DNA from: Leptospira sp. B5-022
Lineage (GTDB): Bacteria > Spirochaetota > Leptospiria > Leptospirales > Leptospiraceae
Length of the DNA: 64,000 nucleotides
NCBI RefSeq assembly: GCF_000347035.1
Contig: NZ_ANIJ01000015.1
Span: 186,001-250,000, forward strand
Reading direction: 5' to 3'
The notes beneath the pieces were generated by a model, which saw nothing but the letters and a program-made list of their open reading frames with translations, was not told the origin of the DNA and did not search any database. Both the position numbers and the translations under genes were made by a program. Positions 1 through 10,652 of the stretch are shown here, in pieces; the stretch's first letter is position 1; every line of letters begins with the position of its first letter.

Positions 1-303
1 TGGTGTATCAAAAAGAAAAATTTTGCTCATGTATTGATGTTGCAGAACGGGTACCCGCCTGCTTATGCAAAGGCTTCCGACCTGGAAGGAATTGCTTGTT
101 TATTAACCTTTCGTTATTCTCCCAAAAAGATGGATGTTTCTCGTTTTAAAGATTACCCATTTTTTAAACCGGTCTGGTGGGAAGATATTATCGGGCTCGT
201 GATCGACGATTCGATCGACTGGGACGAGGTAGAAGTTTTATTGAAGGAAAGTTACTGCCAACTTGCGCCTAAAAAATTAGCGGAGATGGTGGAAAATCGT
301 TAA
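1..303 (+). CDS. MmcQ/YjbR-like DNA-binding protein, 3' part
   Basis: The reading frame is open from the first base, so the gene begins before the window. The visible part encodes about 100 residues ending in MVENR. The GYPPAYAKASD segment, followed by an aromatic stretch with WWEDIIGLV and a C-terminal helix LLKESYCQLAPKKL, fits the MmcQ/YjbR family, small proteins of about 110-120 residues with a CyaY-like fold that may bind DNA. Only the N-terminal strands are missing. The exact role of the family is unknown. Confidence 0.65.
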   Translation, partial: WCIKKKNFAHVLMLQNGYPPAYAKASDLEGIACLLTFRYSPKKMDVSRFKDYPFFKPVWWEDIIGLVIDDSIDWDEVEVLLKESYCQLAPKKLAEMVENR

Positions 304-324
304 TTTAGATCAGAAAAAGAAAAG

Positions 325-360
325 AGAAAAAAATTTTCGGCGGGAAGGATCTCCCGCCGA
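325..360 (-). terminator. rho-independent terminator of the phasin-like gene
   Basis: A perfect 9-bp stem (TCGGCGGGA at 337-345 with TCCCGCCGA at 352-360) has a 6-nt loop. On the minus strand the stem is followed by AAAA and then a run of seven T. It lies 26 bases past the stop of the phasin-like gene, and its polarity suits only the minus strand. Confidence 0.8.
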
Positions 361-385
361 TATTGGGAGGTTCAAAAGGCTTTTA

Positions 386-766
386 TTAAGCAGTTTTTTT
401 AGTTGGAGCAGCAGGTTTTTTAACTGTCTCCGTAACTTCGCTAAATTTTGCCTTGATAGCTTCGATTTGTTCAGCGGGAACTAATTTCTTAGCTTCTTCA
501 ACAATCTGGTTATAAACTTCAAGTGCCTTAGCGCGAGAATCTTCATAGGTTTTAGTAGCTGCGGTAGTTAATTCTTTAGCTTCGTTTAAGAATTTGTCTA
601 CGAACTCACGAACACGAACAGATGCTTCGGAATTGTCGGAAGCGCCTTTAGCTGCGAGTTCTTGAAAACTCTTAGTAAATTCTGCTTTCGCTTTATCCAG
701 ACCTTCTTGTCCGCTTTTAACCAAACCAAGACCTGCGTTCAGTACATCTAGAATTTGTTTTTCCAT
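386..766 (-). CDS. phasin-like (polyhydroxyalkanoate granule-associated) protein
   Basis: The product is 126 residues, almost entirely helical and charged, with a Lys/Ala/Pro tail (KKPAAPTKKTA). This is the usual build of phasin-like, granule-associated proteins, which coat polyhydroxyalkanoate inclusions or act as small coiled-coil scaffolds. The frame can be opened further upstream, but the start MEKQILDVLNAG at 766 is preferred because AAGGAG lies about 8 nt ahead of it. The longer version would read through the promoter. The gene stands alone with its own promoter and terminator. Whether the cell makes PHA cannot be told from this window; a general coiled-coil role is the alternative. Confidence 0.7.
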   Translation of the reverse strand: MEKQILDVLNAGLGLVKSGQEGLDKAKAEFTKSFQELAAKGASDNSEASVRVREFVDKFLNEAKELTTAATKTYEDSRAKALEVYNQIVEEAKKLVPAEQIEAIKAKFSEVTETVKKPAAPTKKTA

Positions 767-787
767 TTTTAGCTCCTTGATGCACCG

Positions 788-826
788 TTGTGCGGCGCAC
801 AATCCATTTGTAGTGCGTAGCACAAA
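788..826. promoter_or_regulatory. two TGC-N3-GCA dyads in the phasin promoter region
   Basis: A perfect 7-1-7 palindrome, TTGTGCGGCGCACAA, lies at 788-802 in the 5' leader. A second, imperfect dyad of the same type (GTGC-gta-GCAC flanked by TTTGT/ACAAAT) lies at about 806-826, over the -10 region and spacer. Both contain TGC-N3-GCA, the form described for PhaR-type repressors of phasin genes in alphaproteobacteria. The dyads are seen directly; the repressor identity is inference. Confidence 0.5.
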
Positions 827-835
827 TACAGTCAA
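807..835 (-). promoter_or_regulatory. sigma70-type promoter of the phasin-like gene
   Basis: On the minus strand, TTGACT (830-835) is followed after exactly 17 nt by TACAAA (807-812). Transcription would start near base 800 and leave a leader of about 35 nt before the ATG at 766. Confidence 0.65.
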
Positions 836-1011
836 CAAAAAAACGAAAAAAAGTTTCAAAGGTGGATTTTTACGTTAATTGAGGAATGCGACGCACATGG
901 CAGAAATCTGCCGAAATTCTAGCATGATATAGACGTTTATAGGGATTCGGGCAGGGTTATTTACAGGTTATGAACATATACCGGCTAGGAAGAACGAAAA
1001 TAATTCTTTTT

Positions 1012-2877
1012 TTACGAAGAAAAGCGCCTCACTGCCTTACTGATCAGCTGCAAATTCATTTCCGTACTTTTTCTTAGACCCGAATAAAGAAGAAGGCTCT
1101 TTTTCGCAACTGCAAGTCTTTCATTCTTCTTCTCTTCCAATGTAAGTTCGGTGTCGTATCCTTCCGTGATCGCCAAGATCACTCTCTGCAAACTGATCCC
1201 TAAAAATTCAGTTAGCCCTTTTTTAGAACTGATACGATCATCTATTACGGAAATCTCATGCAATGCTTTTCGAATGGACTCTTTGTCCTTCTCTCCGTTT
1301 TGGATGAGGTCGTAAATTTTCTCGGAAAGGACTTCTCCTTTGGAAACTTGCACTCCGAATTCTTTTAACTCGTTGCGGATCTTGTTTAATTCGACCGATA
1401 CTTTTTTGCGATTGATCTTGGAAGGAAGAAGGTCCTGGATCTTTTTTTTGATCTCGGTTACCTCTTTTATATTCGATGGGTTTTGTCCATACCATTCTTG
1501 AAATGTAATATTCTGGATCCCTTCTAACTTTGCTCCGTCTTGCCCCAGATTGGCCCAAGGACGGTCTTTTTGTCTTTCTTCGAACCATTTTTTGAAGATC
1601 AGAAGTTTTTCATTTGTCCTAAGTTTTTTTCCCCGGATAGATTCGATCCACTTTGGCGGCAAAGCGGTCATCTGCTTATAATTATGATGTTCCCTTCTCT
1701 TTGTTCTGGATTCCAAAAAATTTAATCTTTCTTCTAAGATTGCACCCTTACAATGCGCTTGGGAACCCGGAAAAGAAAGGTCTTGTCCTAAAAGTAAAAC
1801 GGACCTTGCATCCATTTTTTCCGCTAGACTTGCGGCATTTGTGGAAACGGAACCTCCGAAGTCCACGGCTCCCAGTCCGTTTTCGGAAGCATTTTCCAAA
1901 AGTTTAATCCAGGGAAAAGGAGAGGAAGTCAGATAATGGTTTCCACCTATATAAGGCATTCTTAATGAATGATAGGAAGTAGTAGGATCGAATACAAACT
2001 TTGCCTTTCCGAAATATCCTTCTAAATATTTTGAATTTAAAGGTTGGGGATCCACACTAAATACAAGATCGGGATCTATTCCTGATTTTTGCAAAATAAG
2101 AAGCGCAGTATCCACTGCGATCAATATAAAGTTTTCTCTATATTCTTTCAAGTCTTGCAAAGAAAGATAAAGAGAGGGCCCGGCACCGCAAACTACCACA
2201 TCTATCTTGGATTTGCATAAACCGAATAATTCATTGATGGGGCTCATATCTACAAGTTCCGGAAGATTGCGGATAAAATTACCGGTCCAGACCTTCTCGA
2301 ATCTGGTCAATGTGGCTGTGTTCACATCTTTTTTATGGAAGAATGTCTCGGCCAAAAACCTAAGTTCTTGGTATTCTTCCTGTTTCCATTGTAGACTTCC
2401 TCTATGAGGTATAAAACTTACGGGATATCCCGAGATCCCTTTAAAACCCTCGTAAAACGCGGATTCTTCGTATGGGGGGAGAAATATTCTCAACTTACCG
2501 GAAAGGATCATGGGAGAAAAATCGAATAATGAAAATGCAGCCTTGATAATTTCCGGAAAAGGTTCCATCCATACGCAGATTATTTTATCAAATCTTAATG
2601 TATATTGGATGGAATAACCGAGCCCTGCTCCGAAAAATAGGAATGCCCTTTCTTCATCCCCTTTTTTCAGATCCGCAAGCTGTCTTTCCGCTTCTTTGCG
2701 AGGATCCATGGAACTATGTAAAAGTACATTGCCGATCTTTAAACTTGGATCTTCCGTTTTTGTAGGGACTATCTCGAAATTGATCCGGGAAGATCCTATT
2801 CTTTCGGAGGCTTTCGGCGCGAAACTGCGAAGTGAGGCCAAATTTTTTTCGAGTAAATCCGACCTGAGTTCTTTCAT
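1012..2877 (-). CDS. Maf-type motility-associated glycosyltransferase (DUF115/MptE-like)
   Basis: This is a 621-residue cytoplasmic protein. The central block [17 protein letters not shown], followed by [12 protein letters not shown] and [11 protein letters not shown], is the signature of the MAF_flag10/DUF115 (6-hydroxymethylpterin-pyrophosphokinase-like) domain. Members of this family transfer nonulosonic acids to flagellin or act on related sugars. The C-terminal 170 residues are charged and helical. The ATG overlaps the last four bases (ATGA) of the penicillin-binding protein gene upstream, so the two are co-transcribed and probably translationally coupled. Flagellin glycosylation is the family expectation; the substrate here is unknown. 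Confidence 0.8.
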   Translation of the reverse strand: MKELRSDLLEKNLASLRSFAPKASERIGSSRINFEIVPTKTEDPSLKIGNVLLHSSMDPRKEAERQLADLKKGDEERAFLFFGAGLGYSIQYTLRFDKIICVWMEPFPEIIKAAFSLFDFSPMILSGKLRIFLPPYEESAFYEGFKGISGYPVSFIPHRGSLQWKQEEYQELRFLAETFFHKKDVNTATLTRFEKVWTGNFIRNLPELVDMSPINELFGLCKSKIDVVVCGAGPSLYLSLQDLKEYRENFILIAVDTALLILQKSGIDPDLVFSVDPQPLNSKYLEGYFGKAKFVFDPTTSYHSLRMPYIGGNHYLTSSPFPWIKLLENASENGLGAVDFGGSVSTNAASLAEKMDARSVLLLGQDLSFPGSQAHCKGAILEERLNFLESRTKRREHHNYKQMTALPPKWIESIRGKKLRTNEKLLIFKKWFEERQKDRPWANLGQDGAKLEGIQNITFQEWYGQNPSNIKEVTEIKKKIQDLLPSKINRKKVSVELNKIRNELKEFGVQVSKGEVLSEKIYDLIQNGEKDKESIRKALHEISVIDDRISSKKGLTEFLGISLQRVILAITEGYDTELTLEEKKNERLAVAKKSLLLYSGLRKSTEMNLQLISKAVRRFSS

Positions 2878-4688
2878 TGGAAGAATACGTTTATCCTTTT
2901 TCCTTCGTAAGAAGAACCCGGAGAGGGATCTTGCTCGTAACAGAAACCGCTTCCGTGAAGTTTATAAGGAACTCCTAACGGAGCTAATAATTCCACAACT
3001 TCTCTTTTACTCCTTCCGATGAGATCGGGAATACGTTCCGATTTGCCCGTAAGAGGTTTTCTGTCCAACTTAGGGAGTTTTACGTTAATCGTCCTTTCCC
3101 CTTGTTCTATGATCGGAATAATATTCTCCACTACTTCCCTGAATACGGGAGCGGCAAGTCCTCCCCCTGTATGACTGTCCCCTCTCGGCTCATCAAAAAG
3201 GATGAGGCCGACCACTTTCGGTTTGTCTGCCGGAAAAAATCCTAAAAAGGATGCGGACCAAAGTCCGTCTTGGTATCCTCTACCAGACACCGCTTTTTGA
3301 CCGGTTCCTGTTTTTCCCGCGATGGAATATTCTTGTATGTATGCGTTCTTTCCTGTTCCGGCTTGGACGACTCTAGTCATCGCTTTCAATAATTTTTCGG
3401 TGGAATATTCTTTGATACCTACCGGAGTCTCTTCCGATTGGAATTCCTGCATGACTTCTCCGTAGGAATCGGTGATATGAGAGACCACCCTAGGTGTGAT
3501 AAATCTTCCTCCGTTTACGATAGAAGCTGCGGATGCTACTAACTGTATAGGAGTTACCGATATTCCCTGGCCGATTGCCATGAACATCGGAGTGGTCGGA
3601 GTCCATTTATTCAAGATCGGCATATATCCCACGGATTCGTTGGGCAGAAGTCCCGCTCTTTCCCCGAAACGGAATCGTTTCATATATTCATAAAGTACAT
3701 CGTTCGGGATCTTTGCGGCCGCCTTTATGATCCCAGCATTGCAGGAATACTGCAAAATCTCTTCCAAGTTCACTTTTCCATGAACATGTGTACATTTGAT
3801 CCTGGTCCTTCCATAATCGACGTAACCTGGACAATCGAATTTTTCGTTCGGATGGATTAAGTTTTCATTAAGAAGAATACTTGCTAGGAAAATTTTCATG
3901 GTAGATCCGGGCTCGTACACATGTCGGATCGCCCAATTCGTATGAGAATATTCTTCAAAAGAAGAATAACGATTCGGATCGAAGGATGGAAAACTGGCCA
4001 TCGCCAAAATTCTTCCCGTATGGATCTCCATCAATAGACCTACTGCTCTTTTAGCACCGGCTTCTTCGAATCTTTTTCCAAGCGCCTTTTCCAGTTTGAA
4101 TTGGATGAGTCCGTCCAAAGTCAAATGGACATTTGCACCTCTGGTGGAATCCGCTTCAGTAGGCGTCATCAATTCTTGATTATAATAATATTCTAAACCG
4201 GATAGAGCCTTATCGTCGTCCATCCCGGTAAAACCGACAAGACTTGCCGCCAAACTTCCGTGAGGATATACTCTTTTAAATTCTCGTTCTCTTCTGACTC
4301 CGGGAAGGGCCATCTCCATAATACGGCTCGCGGTCGTATCGTCTATCTCCCTTTTCAAAAGGAAATATCTGCTTTTTTCTCGGATCAAAGATTCTATCTT
4401 TTCGGGAGGAATGTCCAAATAAGGAGAAATTTGTACTGCGGTAAAATTCGGATCGTAAACATTCCCGGGATAGATCCCGATCGTAGAAGAATCAATGGAC
4501 AATGCCAATTCGATCCCTCTTCTATCGTAGATCGCGCCTCGCCCAATCCTTTCTCCATTCTTGAATGCGATCTCTCTATCGTTAAAGAATACCAGATAAC
4601 CTACTCGGACCAAAAGCCCGGAGAAGAATACGCATAATAGAACGAATAATATGGTGAATCTTTTTCGATTAAGAGGGCTATAATCCAT
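2874..4688 (-). CDS. penicillin-binding protein (FtsI/PBP2 class B transpeptidase) with PASTA domain
   Basis: The 604-residue product has one N-terminal membrane anchor (about residues 11-35), a PBP dimerisation domain, and a transpeptidase domain with all three active-site motifs: STMK at about 262-265, SCN at about 315-317 and KTG at about 459-461. The last 60 residues ([16 protein letters not shown] and on) form a PASTA repeat, as in FtsI-like and Gram-positive PBP2x-type enzymes. It cross-links septal or wall peptidoglycan on the periplasmic side. It lies downstream of signal peptidase I and overlaps the Maf gene by 4 bp. It is FtsI-like, but the division gene proper may lie elsewhere, so no symbol is given. 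Confidence 0.88.
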   Translation of the reverse strand: MDYSPLNRKRFTILFVLLCVFFSGLLVRVGYLVFFNDREIAFKNGERIGRGAIYDRRGIELALSIDSSTIGIYPGNVYDPNFTAVQISPYLDIPPEKIESLIREKSRYFLLKREIDDTTASRIMEMALPGVRREREFKRVYPHGSLAASLVGFTGMDDDKALSGLEYYYNQELMTPTEADSTRGANVHLTLDGLIQFKLEKALGKRFEEAGAKRAVGLLMEIHTGRILAMASFPSFDPNRYSSFEEYSHTNWAIRHVYEPGSTMKIFLASILLNENLIHPNEKFDCPGYVDYGRTRIKCTHVHGKVNLEEILQYSCNAGIIKAAAKIPNDVLYEYMKRFRFGERAGLLPNESVGYMPILNKWTPTTPMFMAIGQGISVTPIQLVASAASIVNGGRFITPRVVSHITDSYGEVMQEFQSEETPVGIKEYSTEKLLKAMTRVVQAGTGKNAYIQEYSIAGKTGTGQKAVSGRGYQDGLWSASFLGFFPADKPKVVGLILFDEPRGDSHTGGGLAAPVFREVVENIIPIIEQGERTINVKLPKLDRKPLTGKSERIPDLIGRSKREVVELLAPLGVPYKLHGSGFCYEQDPSPGSSYEGKRINVFFQ

Positions 4689-4780
4689 CGATGAGCGAAC
4701 CGCTTTTATAAATTTCGGTCTTTTTCAGAATGATTAAAGAGCTTTTCTAGTACAAGTGAAATCCGAATTCGAATAATGGT

Positions 4781-5377
4781 TTAAAAGCTAGCGATTACCT
4801 TTCCTCTCAACTTTTTGAAAGGAATTAGGCCGTAATTTCTGGAATCTGTGGAGAATTCTCGGTTATCCCCCAAAACCAAAACATAACCAGGAGGGATCCT
4901 TCCCGAATCTCCGATGCCTATATTTCCGGAGACTCCGATCACAGGTAGAATGGAGGCGGAAGGAGCTTGGGTCTTATAGCCTGAGTTCAAGAAAGGTTCT
5001 TCTAAGGAAGAGTCGTTTATTAAAATTCTTCCTTCCGAAAATCTGAAAAAATCTCCGGGAAGCCCTACCACTCTTTTTAAACTTAACTCCGCTCCGATCC
5101 CATCCAAGACTAAGACATCGAATCTGTTAACGTCCGGTTCTAAAATGTATAAAACCCAGGGACCGATCTGCGCCGGGAAACCCCATTTTTTAACTAGGAC
5201 CCAATCGTTTTCTTTATAGCTTGGCATCATGCTCGTGCCGCTGATTAGATAGAATTGGATCACAAAAATTCTAAAATATAAAATGAAAAATATTGCGAAC
5301 AAGATCGGAAAAGAAAGTTTAATCCATCGAAATGTGGAGTGCCGAATAGAACGAATTATTTCCGAATCGAATTTCAT
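4781..5377 (-). CDS. lepB: signal peptidase I
   Basis: The 198-residue type I signal peptidase has an N-terminal membrane segment (about residues 20-42). The nucleophile motif SGTSMMPSY puts Ser at about residue 49, the general base lies in LKRVVGLPGD (Lys about 101), and the box VLGDNREFSTDSRNYG sits near 168-183. All conserved boxes C, D and E can be read, so it should be active in cleaving Sec/Tat signal peptides on the outer face of the inner membrane. It lies 27 bp downstream of the acyltransferase gene and about 90 bp before the penicillin-binding protein, probably in one minus-strand unit. Leptospires often carry several lepB-like genes. Confidence 0.92.
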   Translation of the reverse strand: MKFDSEIIRSIRHSTFRWIKLSFPILFAIFFILYFRIFVIQFYLISGTSMMPSYKENDWVLVKKWGFPAQIGPWVLYILEPDVNRFDVLVLDGIGAELSLKRVVGLPGDFFRFSEGRILINDSSLEEPFLNSGYKTQAPSASILPVIGVSGNIGIGDSGRIPPGYVLVLGDNREFSTDSRNYGLIPFKKLRGKVIASF

Positions 5378-5404
5378 ACTATGGTTTCGTAATTATTGGA
5401 CAGA

Positions 5405-6595
5405 CTATGAAGTCTTGGTCTCACTCTTATTTTCCAAAACTTTCGGTTTTTCTTTCCACCAAATAAAAGGTTGTTCTATGAGTAAAAAGATCGGCCAAGC
5501 TGCTAAGAATGTAAACCCAAAGCATATAAAATAGAGCTTAGGTAATACGCTTAAAGTGACCAATGTTTCCCCTTTTAGAGCCCATTGAGTGGCAATCCCC
5601 ATCAACGGTATGTTCCATAAATACACAGTAAATGTGATCCTGGACAATGGACGGAAGATCGGTAATGCTAAGATAGTTTTAAAAATTCCTTCTTTTTGGA
5701 TCGCTAAATAGATGATCAGAACCAATGCGATATTGTAAAAATTATTCGCAAGCGTCAATCGAATGAAATGTTTCCAATTGAAAGAATAAGAGATCAAAAT
5801 GAATACGATCGCCGAGAATCCGATCAAAGAATATTTCAGTTTTCCTAAACTTTCTCCCACCGGTCTAGAGTCCACATATTCCGCCAAAAGCATTCCTGCG
5901 ATCATGGAATCGAATCTGTTCTCCGTCCAGAATAGGGCATTTGCGTTCATCTGACCTTTAGAGTATAGATAACATCTAGATAAGAAAGGGATAATATATA
6001 TGATCGATAATATGATGACCCTTACTTTTTTGGTTCTAGAGAATAAGAAGAAGGGTCCAAGAACCACCATCAAAAAGTAGATCTGCTGCTCTAAGGAAAT
6101 ATACCAACCCACATCCAAAACCCTAGGAAAAAAGTTGGATAAGAAGATGCTGTCGGCCCAAACGTAATCCAGACCCTTTTGGCCTTTATCTATTAACCAG
6201 ATCAGATCCGCACTTGGATTCGGTATATTTTTCAGGCCTTCTACCTGTTTAGAAAAGAAATAGTAAGAAAAAGCTAATGCAGTGTAATATGCAGGAAGAA
6301 TTCTCAAAGAACGATTTATGATAAATTTGCGATAGGGAAAACTGTTTTCCCTTTTATAGTATTGGAGTATACCTCCGTAATTCAGAAAACCTCCCAATAC
6401 GAAAAACACATCCACGATGGTGGTTTGATTCTCCACGAACCAGGACAACCAATAAGGCATTTCGCGCATGATCGGTTGTTTGGAAACCCAGAGATGGTTT
6501 GTCATAACCATCAGAATTCCGATCGCTCTGATCCCGTTTAATGATTCTATTTCCCCCTTTTTAGAAGCAAAGATAGACAATATATAGGATTTCAT
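5405..6595 (-). CDS. acyltransferase 3 family membrane protein
   Basis: This is a 396-residue integral membrane protein with about ten hydrophobic segments. The opening LNGIRAIGILMVMTNHLW is the family signature: the Arg and the catalytic His of the first helix are both present. A conserved FVLGGFL segment follows. Such enzymes O-acylate surface polysaccharides, peptidoglycan or lipids using a cytoplasmic acyl donor. Position next to lepB and a peptidoglycan transpeptidase suggests an envelope substrate, but this is inference. The ATG at 6595 has no clear Shine-Dalgarno sequence. Confidence 0.85.
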   Translation of the reverse strand: MKSYILSIFASKKGEIESLNGIRAIGILMVMTNHLWVSKQPIMREMPYWLSWFVENQTTIVDVFFVLGGFLNYGGILQYYKRENSFPYRKFIINRSLRILPAYYTALAFSYYFFSKQVEGLKNIPNPSADLIWLIDKGQKGLDYVWADSIFLSNFFPRVLDVGWYISLEQQIYFLMVVLGPFFLFSRTKKVRVIILSIIYIIPFLSRCYLYSKGQMNANALFWTENRFDSMIAGMLLAEYVDSRPVGESLGKLKYSLIGFSAIVFILISYSFNWKHFIRLTLANNFYNIALVLIIYLAIQKEGIFKTILALPIFRPLSRITFTVYLWNIPLMGIATQWALKGETLVTLSVLPKLYFICFGFTFLAAWPIFLLIEQPFIWWKEKPKVLENKSETKTS

Positions 6596-6761
6596 AATGA
6601 AAAGATTCTGTTTCCTGAATTGAATTAAAAACTTTTCAAGGATCTGCGAGCAAGAAATAAACCGGGGAACCCCAAGACCTAAGTTACGATTTCACGGATA
6701 TGATACGAAAAGAGTAGTATTTGTCTTGCTTGGGAAGAAATTCCGGATCATTCTTCTAACC

Positions 6762-7301
6762 ATGACTTCGAACAACCCAATCTCACAATATGTTTCCAGA
6801 TTCAAAGCGGAGAAGGGAAAGATCTTATCCTTTCTATCCGCATTTCCATTTTATGGAGAAGTCTTAAAGAACCATCAGTATTACGAAGCGGATAGGATCG
6901 CTCGAAACGAATTAGCCAAAAAATTGGATTCGCTCAAAGAACCGATCCGTAGGATCGAAGAAAATTTCGTCCGAGAAAGAAGAATGGACCTAATCGGTTC
7001 TACGGAGGTCTTACTTTCCGTCTTAGAAAGACTCAAAAATGAAATTATCGGAGCAAGTTACGGCCTAAACGGATTGGGCACCGGGTTTAAGGCGACCGAA
7101 TCTGAGTTGGAAGCTTTGGCGGAATGGGATTATTCTTTGATCCATCATGCGGAAGAATTGTCCACCAAGGTTCGATCCCCGGACTTTCCTCCGGAAGTTT
7201 CGGTCGACACTGTAAGGAATTGGGTCAGCAGTTTTAGATCGGAATTAGATGAGTTCGATGCCGCGCTAAAGAGCAGAAAGGACGTCTTCTTAAAACGATA
7301 G
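6762..7301 (+). CDS. conserved hypothetical helical protein
   Basis: I do not recognise a family. From MTSNNPISQYVSRFK the product is 179 residues, highly charged, helical and without membrane segments or signal peptide. Two long helices around residues 45-100 look coiled-coil-like. A TTG at 6726 would add 12 hydrophobic residues, but the ATG at 6762 gives a more natural cytoplasmic N terminus; neither start has a strong Shine-Dalgarno. It lies 58 bp upstream of the SPFH gene on the same strand and may share its transcript. Confidence 0.55.
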   Translation: MTSNNPISQYVSRFKAEKGKILSFLSAFPFYGEVLKNHQYYEADRIARNELAKKLDSLKEPIRRIEENFVRERRMDLIGSTEVLLSVLERLKNEIIGASYGLNGLGTGFKATESELEALAEWDYSLIHHAEELSTKVRSPDFPPEVSVDTVRNWVSSFRSELDEFDAALKSRKDVFLKR

Positions 7302-7359
7302 TCTCATTTTTGATTTGCCGAATGTAGAGTAGTGAATAATATATTTCCAAGGAGTTCTT

Positions 7360-8352
<993 letters not shown>

Positions 8353-8355
8353 AGT

Positions 8356-9738
8356 ATGAGCCTTACCTTCACCAAGTTGAAAGCGGAATTTCGCTGTATC
8401 AACGATTCTTGCGGAGCAACGTACGATCTGAATGATATCGTATACGAATGTCGTAAATGTGGAAGCCTTCTCCAGGTTTCCCATGATATGGGAGCTCTCA
8501 AAGAAAAATCGGGAAAGGAATGGAAGGACCTATTCGATTCCAGATTGGGTTCGGTAAAATTCCCGAACAGCTCGGGTATCTGGAACAAAAGAGAATGGGT
8601 TCTTCCTCATGTAGGGGACTCGGAGATCGTAAGCTCAGGCGAAGGTCTTTCTCATCTATTCAATTCCGAAAGACTCACAAAACATTTCGGCCTAGGGGGA
8701 CTTTGGATCAAACAATGTGGGATCTCCCACACAGGTTCATTTAAGGACCTGGGCATGACCGTTCTTCTCTCCCAAGTAAAACATATGTTGAATCAGGGAG
8801 CAAAGATCAGAGCGGTTGCTTGTGCAAGTTCCGGAGATACTTCCGCCGCACTTGCTTCTTACGCTGCGAAGGCAGGGATCCCTGCGATCATTTTTCTTCC
8901 AGCAGGGAAAGTTTCCCAAGCACAATTAATCCAACCGGTTTCGAACGGTGCAAAGGTAATCGCTCTCGAAACCGATTTTGACGGTTGTATGAAGATCGTG
9001 AAAGAAGTTACCAAAGAAGCCGGCATCTATCTTGCAAACTCCATGAACAGCCTCCGTATCGAAGGACAAAAAACGATCGCACCGGAGATCGTTCAACAAT
9101 TGGAATGGAAAGTTCCCGATTGGGTGATCATTCCCGGAGGAAATTTGGGGAATGTTTCCGCACTCGGAGCAGGCTTCGAGATGGCAAAAGAGTTGGGACT
9201 GATCGACAAACTTCCAAGGATCGTTTTAGCTCAAGCGGAGAATGCAAATCCGCTCTATCTTTCTTATCTGAAAAATTTCGAGGAATTCAATCCTGTTGAC
9301 GCGAAGCCGACTCTTGCTTCTGCAATCCAGATCGGAAATCCTGTATCAGTCCAAAAAGCAATTCGTACATTAAAAAAATTCAATGGGATCGTGGAGCAAG
9401 CAAGCGAAGCGGAACTTTCGGAAGCTTCTGCCAAAACCGACCTATTTGGATTGTACAATGACCCTCATACCGGAGTGGCGCTTGCTGCTCTTTACAAACT
9501 AATGGCTAAAGGAACGATTGCCAAAGGTGATCAGGTGGTCGTGATCTCCACTGCTCATGGACTAAAATTTACCGAATTCAAACTCAAATTCCATGAGGGA
9601 AAGATCCAGGGAACCGACCCGAAATTGGTTAACGTTATTCGATCCTGCAAACCGGAAGTAGGGGCCGTCATGGACGAAATCGGGCAATTTCTTAATCCCG
9701 AAAAAAGCTGGAATTTATCTGATGTTAAAGAAGTTTAA
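8356..9738 (+). CDS. thrC: threonine synthase
   Basis: The 460-residue PLP enzyme converts O-phosphohomoserine to threonine. The N terminus carries a zinc-ribbon-like knuckle (Cys at about 14, 19, 32 and 35), common in class II threonine synthases. The PLP lysine lies in SHTGSFKDLGM (Lys about 130), the substrate/phosphate segment is ACASSGDTSAALA, and the glycine loop is IPGGNLGNVSA. All are intact and the length is normal. It begins 3 bp after the SPFH gene. Confidence 0.93.
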   Translation: MSLTFTKLKAEFRCINDSCGATYDLNDIVYECRKCGSLLQVSHDMGALKEKSGKEWKDLFDSRLGSVKFPNSSGIWNKREWVLPHVGDSEIVSSGEGLSHLFNSERLTKHFGLGGLWIKQCGISHTGSFKDLGMTVLLSQVKHMLNQGAKIRAVACASSGDTSAALASYAAKAGIPAIIFLPAGKVSQAQLIQPVSNGAKVIALETDFDGCMKIVKEVTKEAGIYLANSMNSLRIEGQKTIAPEIVQQLEWKVPDWVIIPGGNLGNVSALGAGFEMAKELGLIDKLPRIVLAQAENANPLYLSYLKNFEEFNPVDAKPTLASAIQIGNPVSVQKAIRTLKKFNGIVEQASEAELSEASAKTDLFGLYNDPHTGVALAALYKLMAKGTIAKGDQVVVISTAHGLKFTEFKLKFHEGKIQGTDPKLVNVIRSCKPEVGAVMDEIGQFLNPEKSWNLSDVKEV

Positions 9739-9879
9739 TCGAGTTCAAAAAAGTTGAATTTTCTACAAGTGAACCCCTGATTTTTTGCAAATTCGACTCG
9801 AAATAACCCTTCTTTTTTCCCGGGTGTTTTTCGTTTTTTTCTCGTAAGCGCGCCGGGGTCCATATAATCGAGAATCCAA

Positions 9880-10614
9880 ATGTACGAGGGAATCGAGGAA
9901 CTCCCCCAAGAATTCCTCTTCGAGGTCGAGACGGCCGTAAAAAAAGAAGAGCCAATTTCTATCATTACCTACGTCCTGAGTACCCGGGGCGAAAATAAGC
10001 TCAAACATATCATACAAACCGTCCTTTCCAAATACCAAAGAGTGGATCTGACGGAACTCATATTTACCTCCGCAAAAGAGCTGATCGTAAATGCGACCAA
10101 AGCGGCTATTAAACGGGTTCTATTCAAAGAACTAGGACTGAATATCGCTGATCCATCCCAGTACGATTTGGGTATGGAATCCTTTAAGGAAAATCTAGTC
10201 AGTAGAAAGTTTCCCTACTATCGTAGGAAAATGAAAGAGCATGGTCTATTTGTAAAAGTCACCCTCAGTTTCAGTTCGGACCGGATCATTCTATTCGTAC
10301 AAAATAATTTCACACTCGCAGTCCGAGAAGAGAAACGGATCCGGGAAAAGTTCGTACATTCTAAAGAATTTGACAATCTATTCGAATACTATATGAAATA
10401 CGGTGATACCACGGAAGGTGCAGGTATGGGTATCACTATGGTGGAAATTCTGGTAGCCCAAAGCGGCTATGACCGCCATTTGTTTACGATCTATAGCCGC
10501 CAAGCGGAGAATAAAACCGTCGCGAGAGTTGAAATCCCTTTGGATCAGAATTATGTGCCTAGAAGACAAAGATACCAAAAATGGTTACAAGAAAAGGCTA
10601 GCGGCTTAACATGA
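9880..10614 (+). CDS. orphan HATPase-like (GHKL) protein
   Basis: The 244-residue soluble protein has no transmitter His domain. Residues about 58-72 (LTELIFTSAKELIVNATKA) resemble the N-box of GHKL ATPases (E67..N71). VQNNF at about 140 sits where the G1 box (DxGxG) should be, with the Asp replaced. EGAGMGITMVEIL at about 179-191 matches a G2 box. An insert separates the N and G1 regions. This build recalls anti-sigma kinases or orphan sensor-kinase ATPase domains. The altered G1 makes catalysis uncertain, so it could bind nucleotide only. It probably belongs with the next gene, although a hairpin separates them. Confidence 0.6.
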   Translation: MYEGIEELPQEFLFEVETAVKKEEPISIITYVLSTRGENKLKHIIQTVLSKYQRVDLTELIFTSAKELIVNATKAAIKRVLFKELGLNIADPSQYDLGMESFKENLVSRKFPYYRRKMKEHGLFVKVTLSFSSDRIILFVQNNFTLAVREEKRIREKFVHSKEFDNLFEYYMKYGDTTEGAGMGITMVEILVAQSGYDRHLFTIYSRQAENKTVARVEIPLDQNYVPRRQRYQKWLQEKASGLT

Positions 10615-10647
10615 CCTAAAGTTCTCCTTACGACGGTTAGGTCTTTT
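10613..10647 (+). terminator. possible terminator or attenuator hairpin
   Basis: A 7-bp stem (GACCTAA at 613-619 with TTAGGTC at 637-643 of this kilobase) has a 17-nt loop and is followed by TTTT. The stem includes the stop codon of the HATPase-like gene, and the next start codon is only six bases beyond the T run. It may attenuate read-through rather than fully end transcription. Confidence 0.45.
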
Positions 10648-10652
10648 GCAAT

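Noticed and set aside
767..859. N-terminal signal-like extension of the phasin-like gene.
   Set aside because: It would read through the promoter and both dyads. The internal ATG has a clear AAGGAG.
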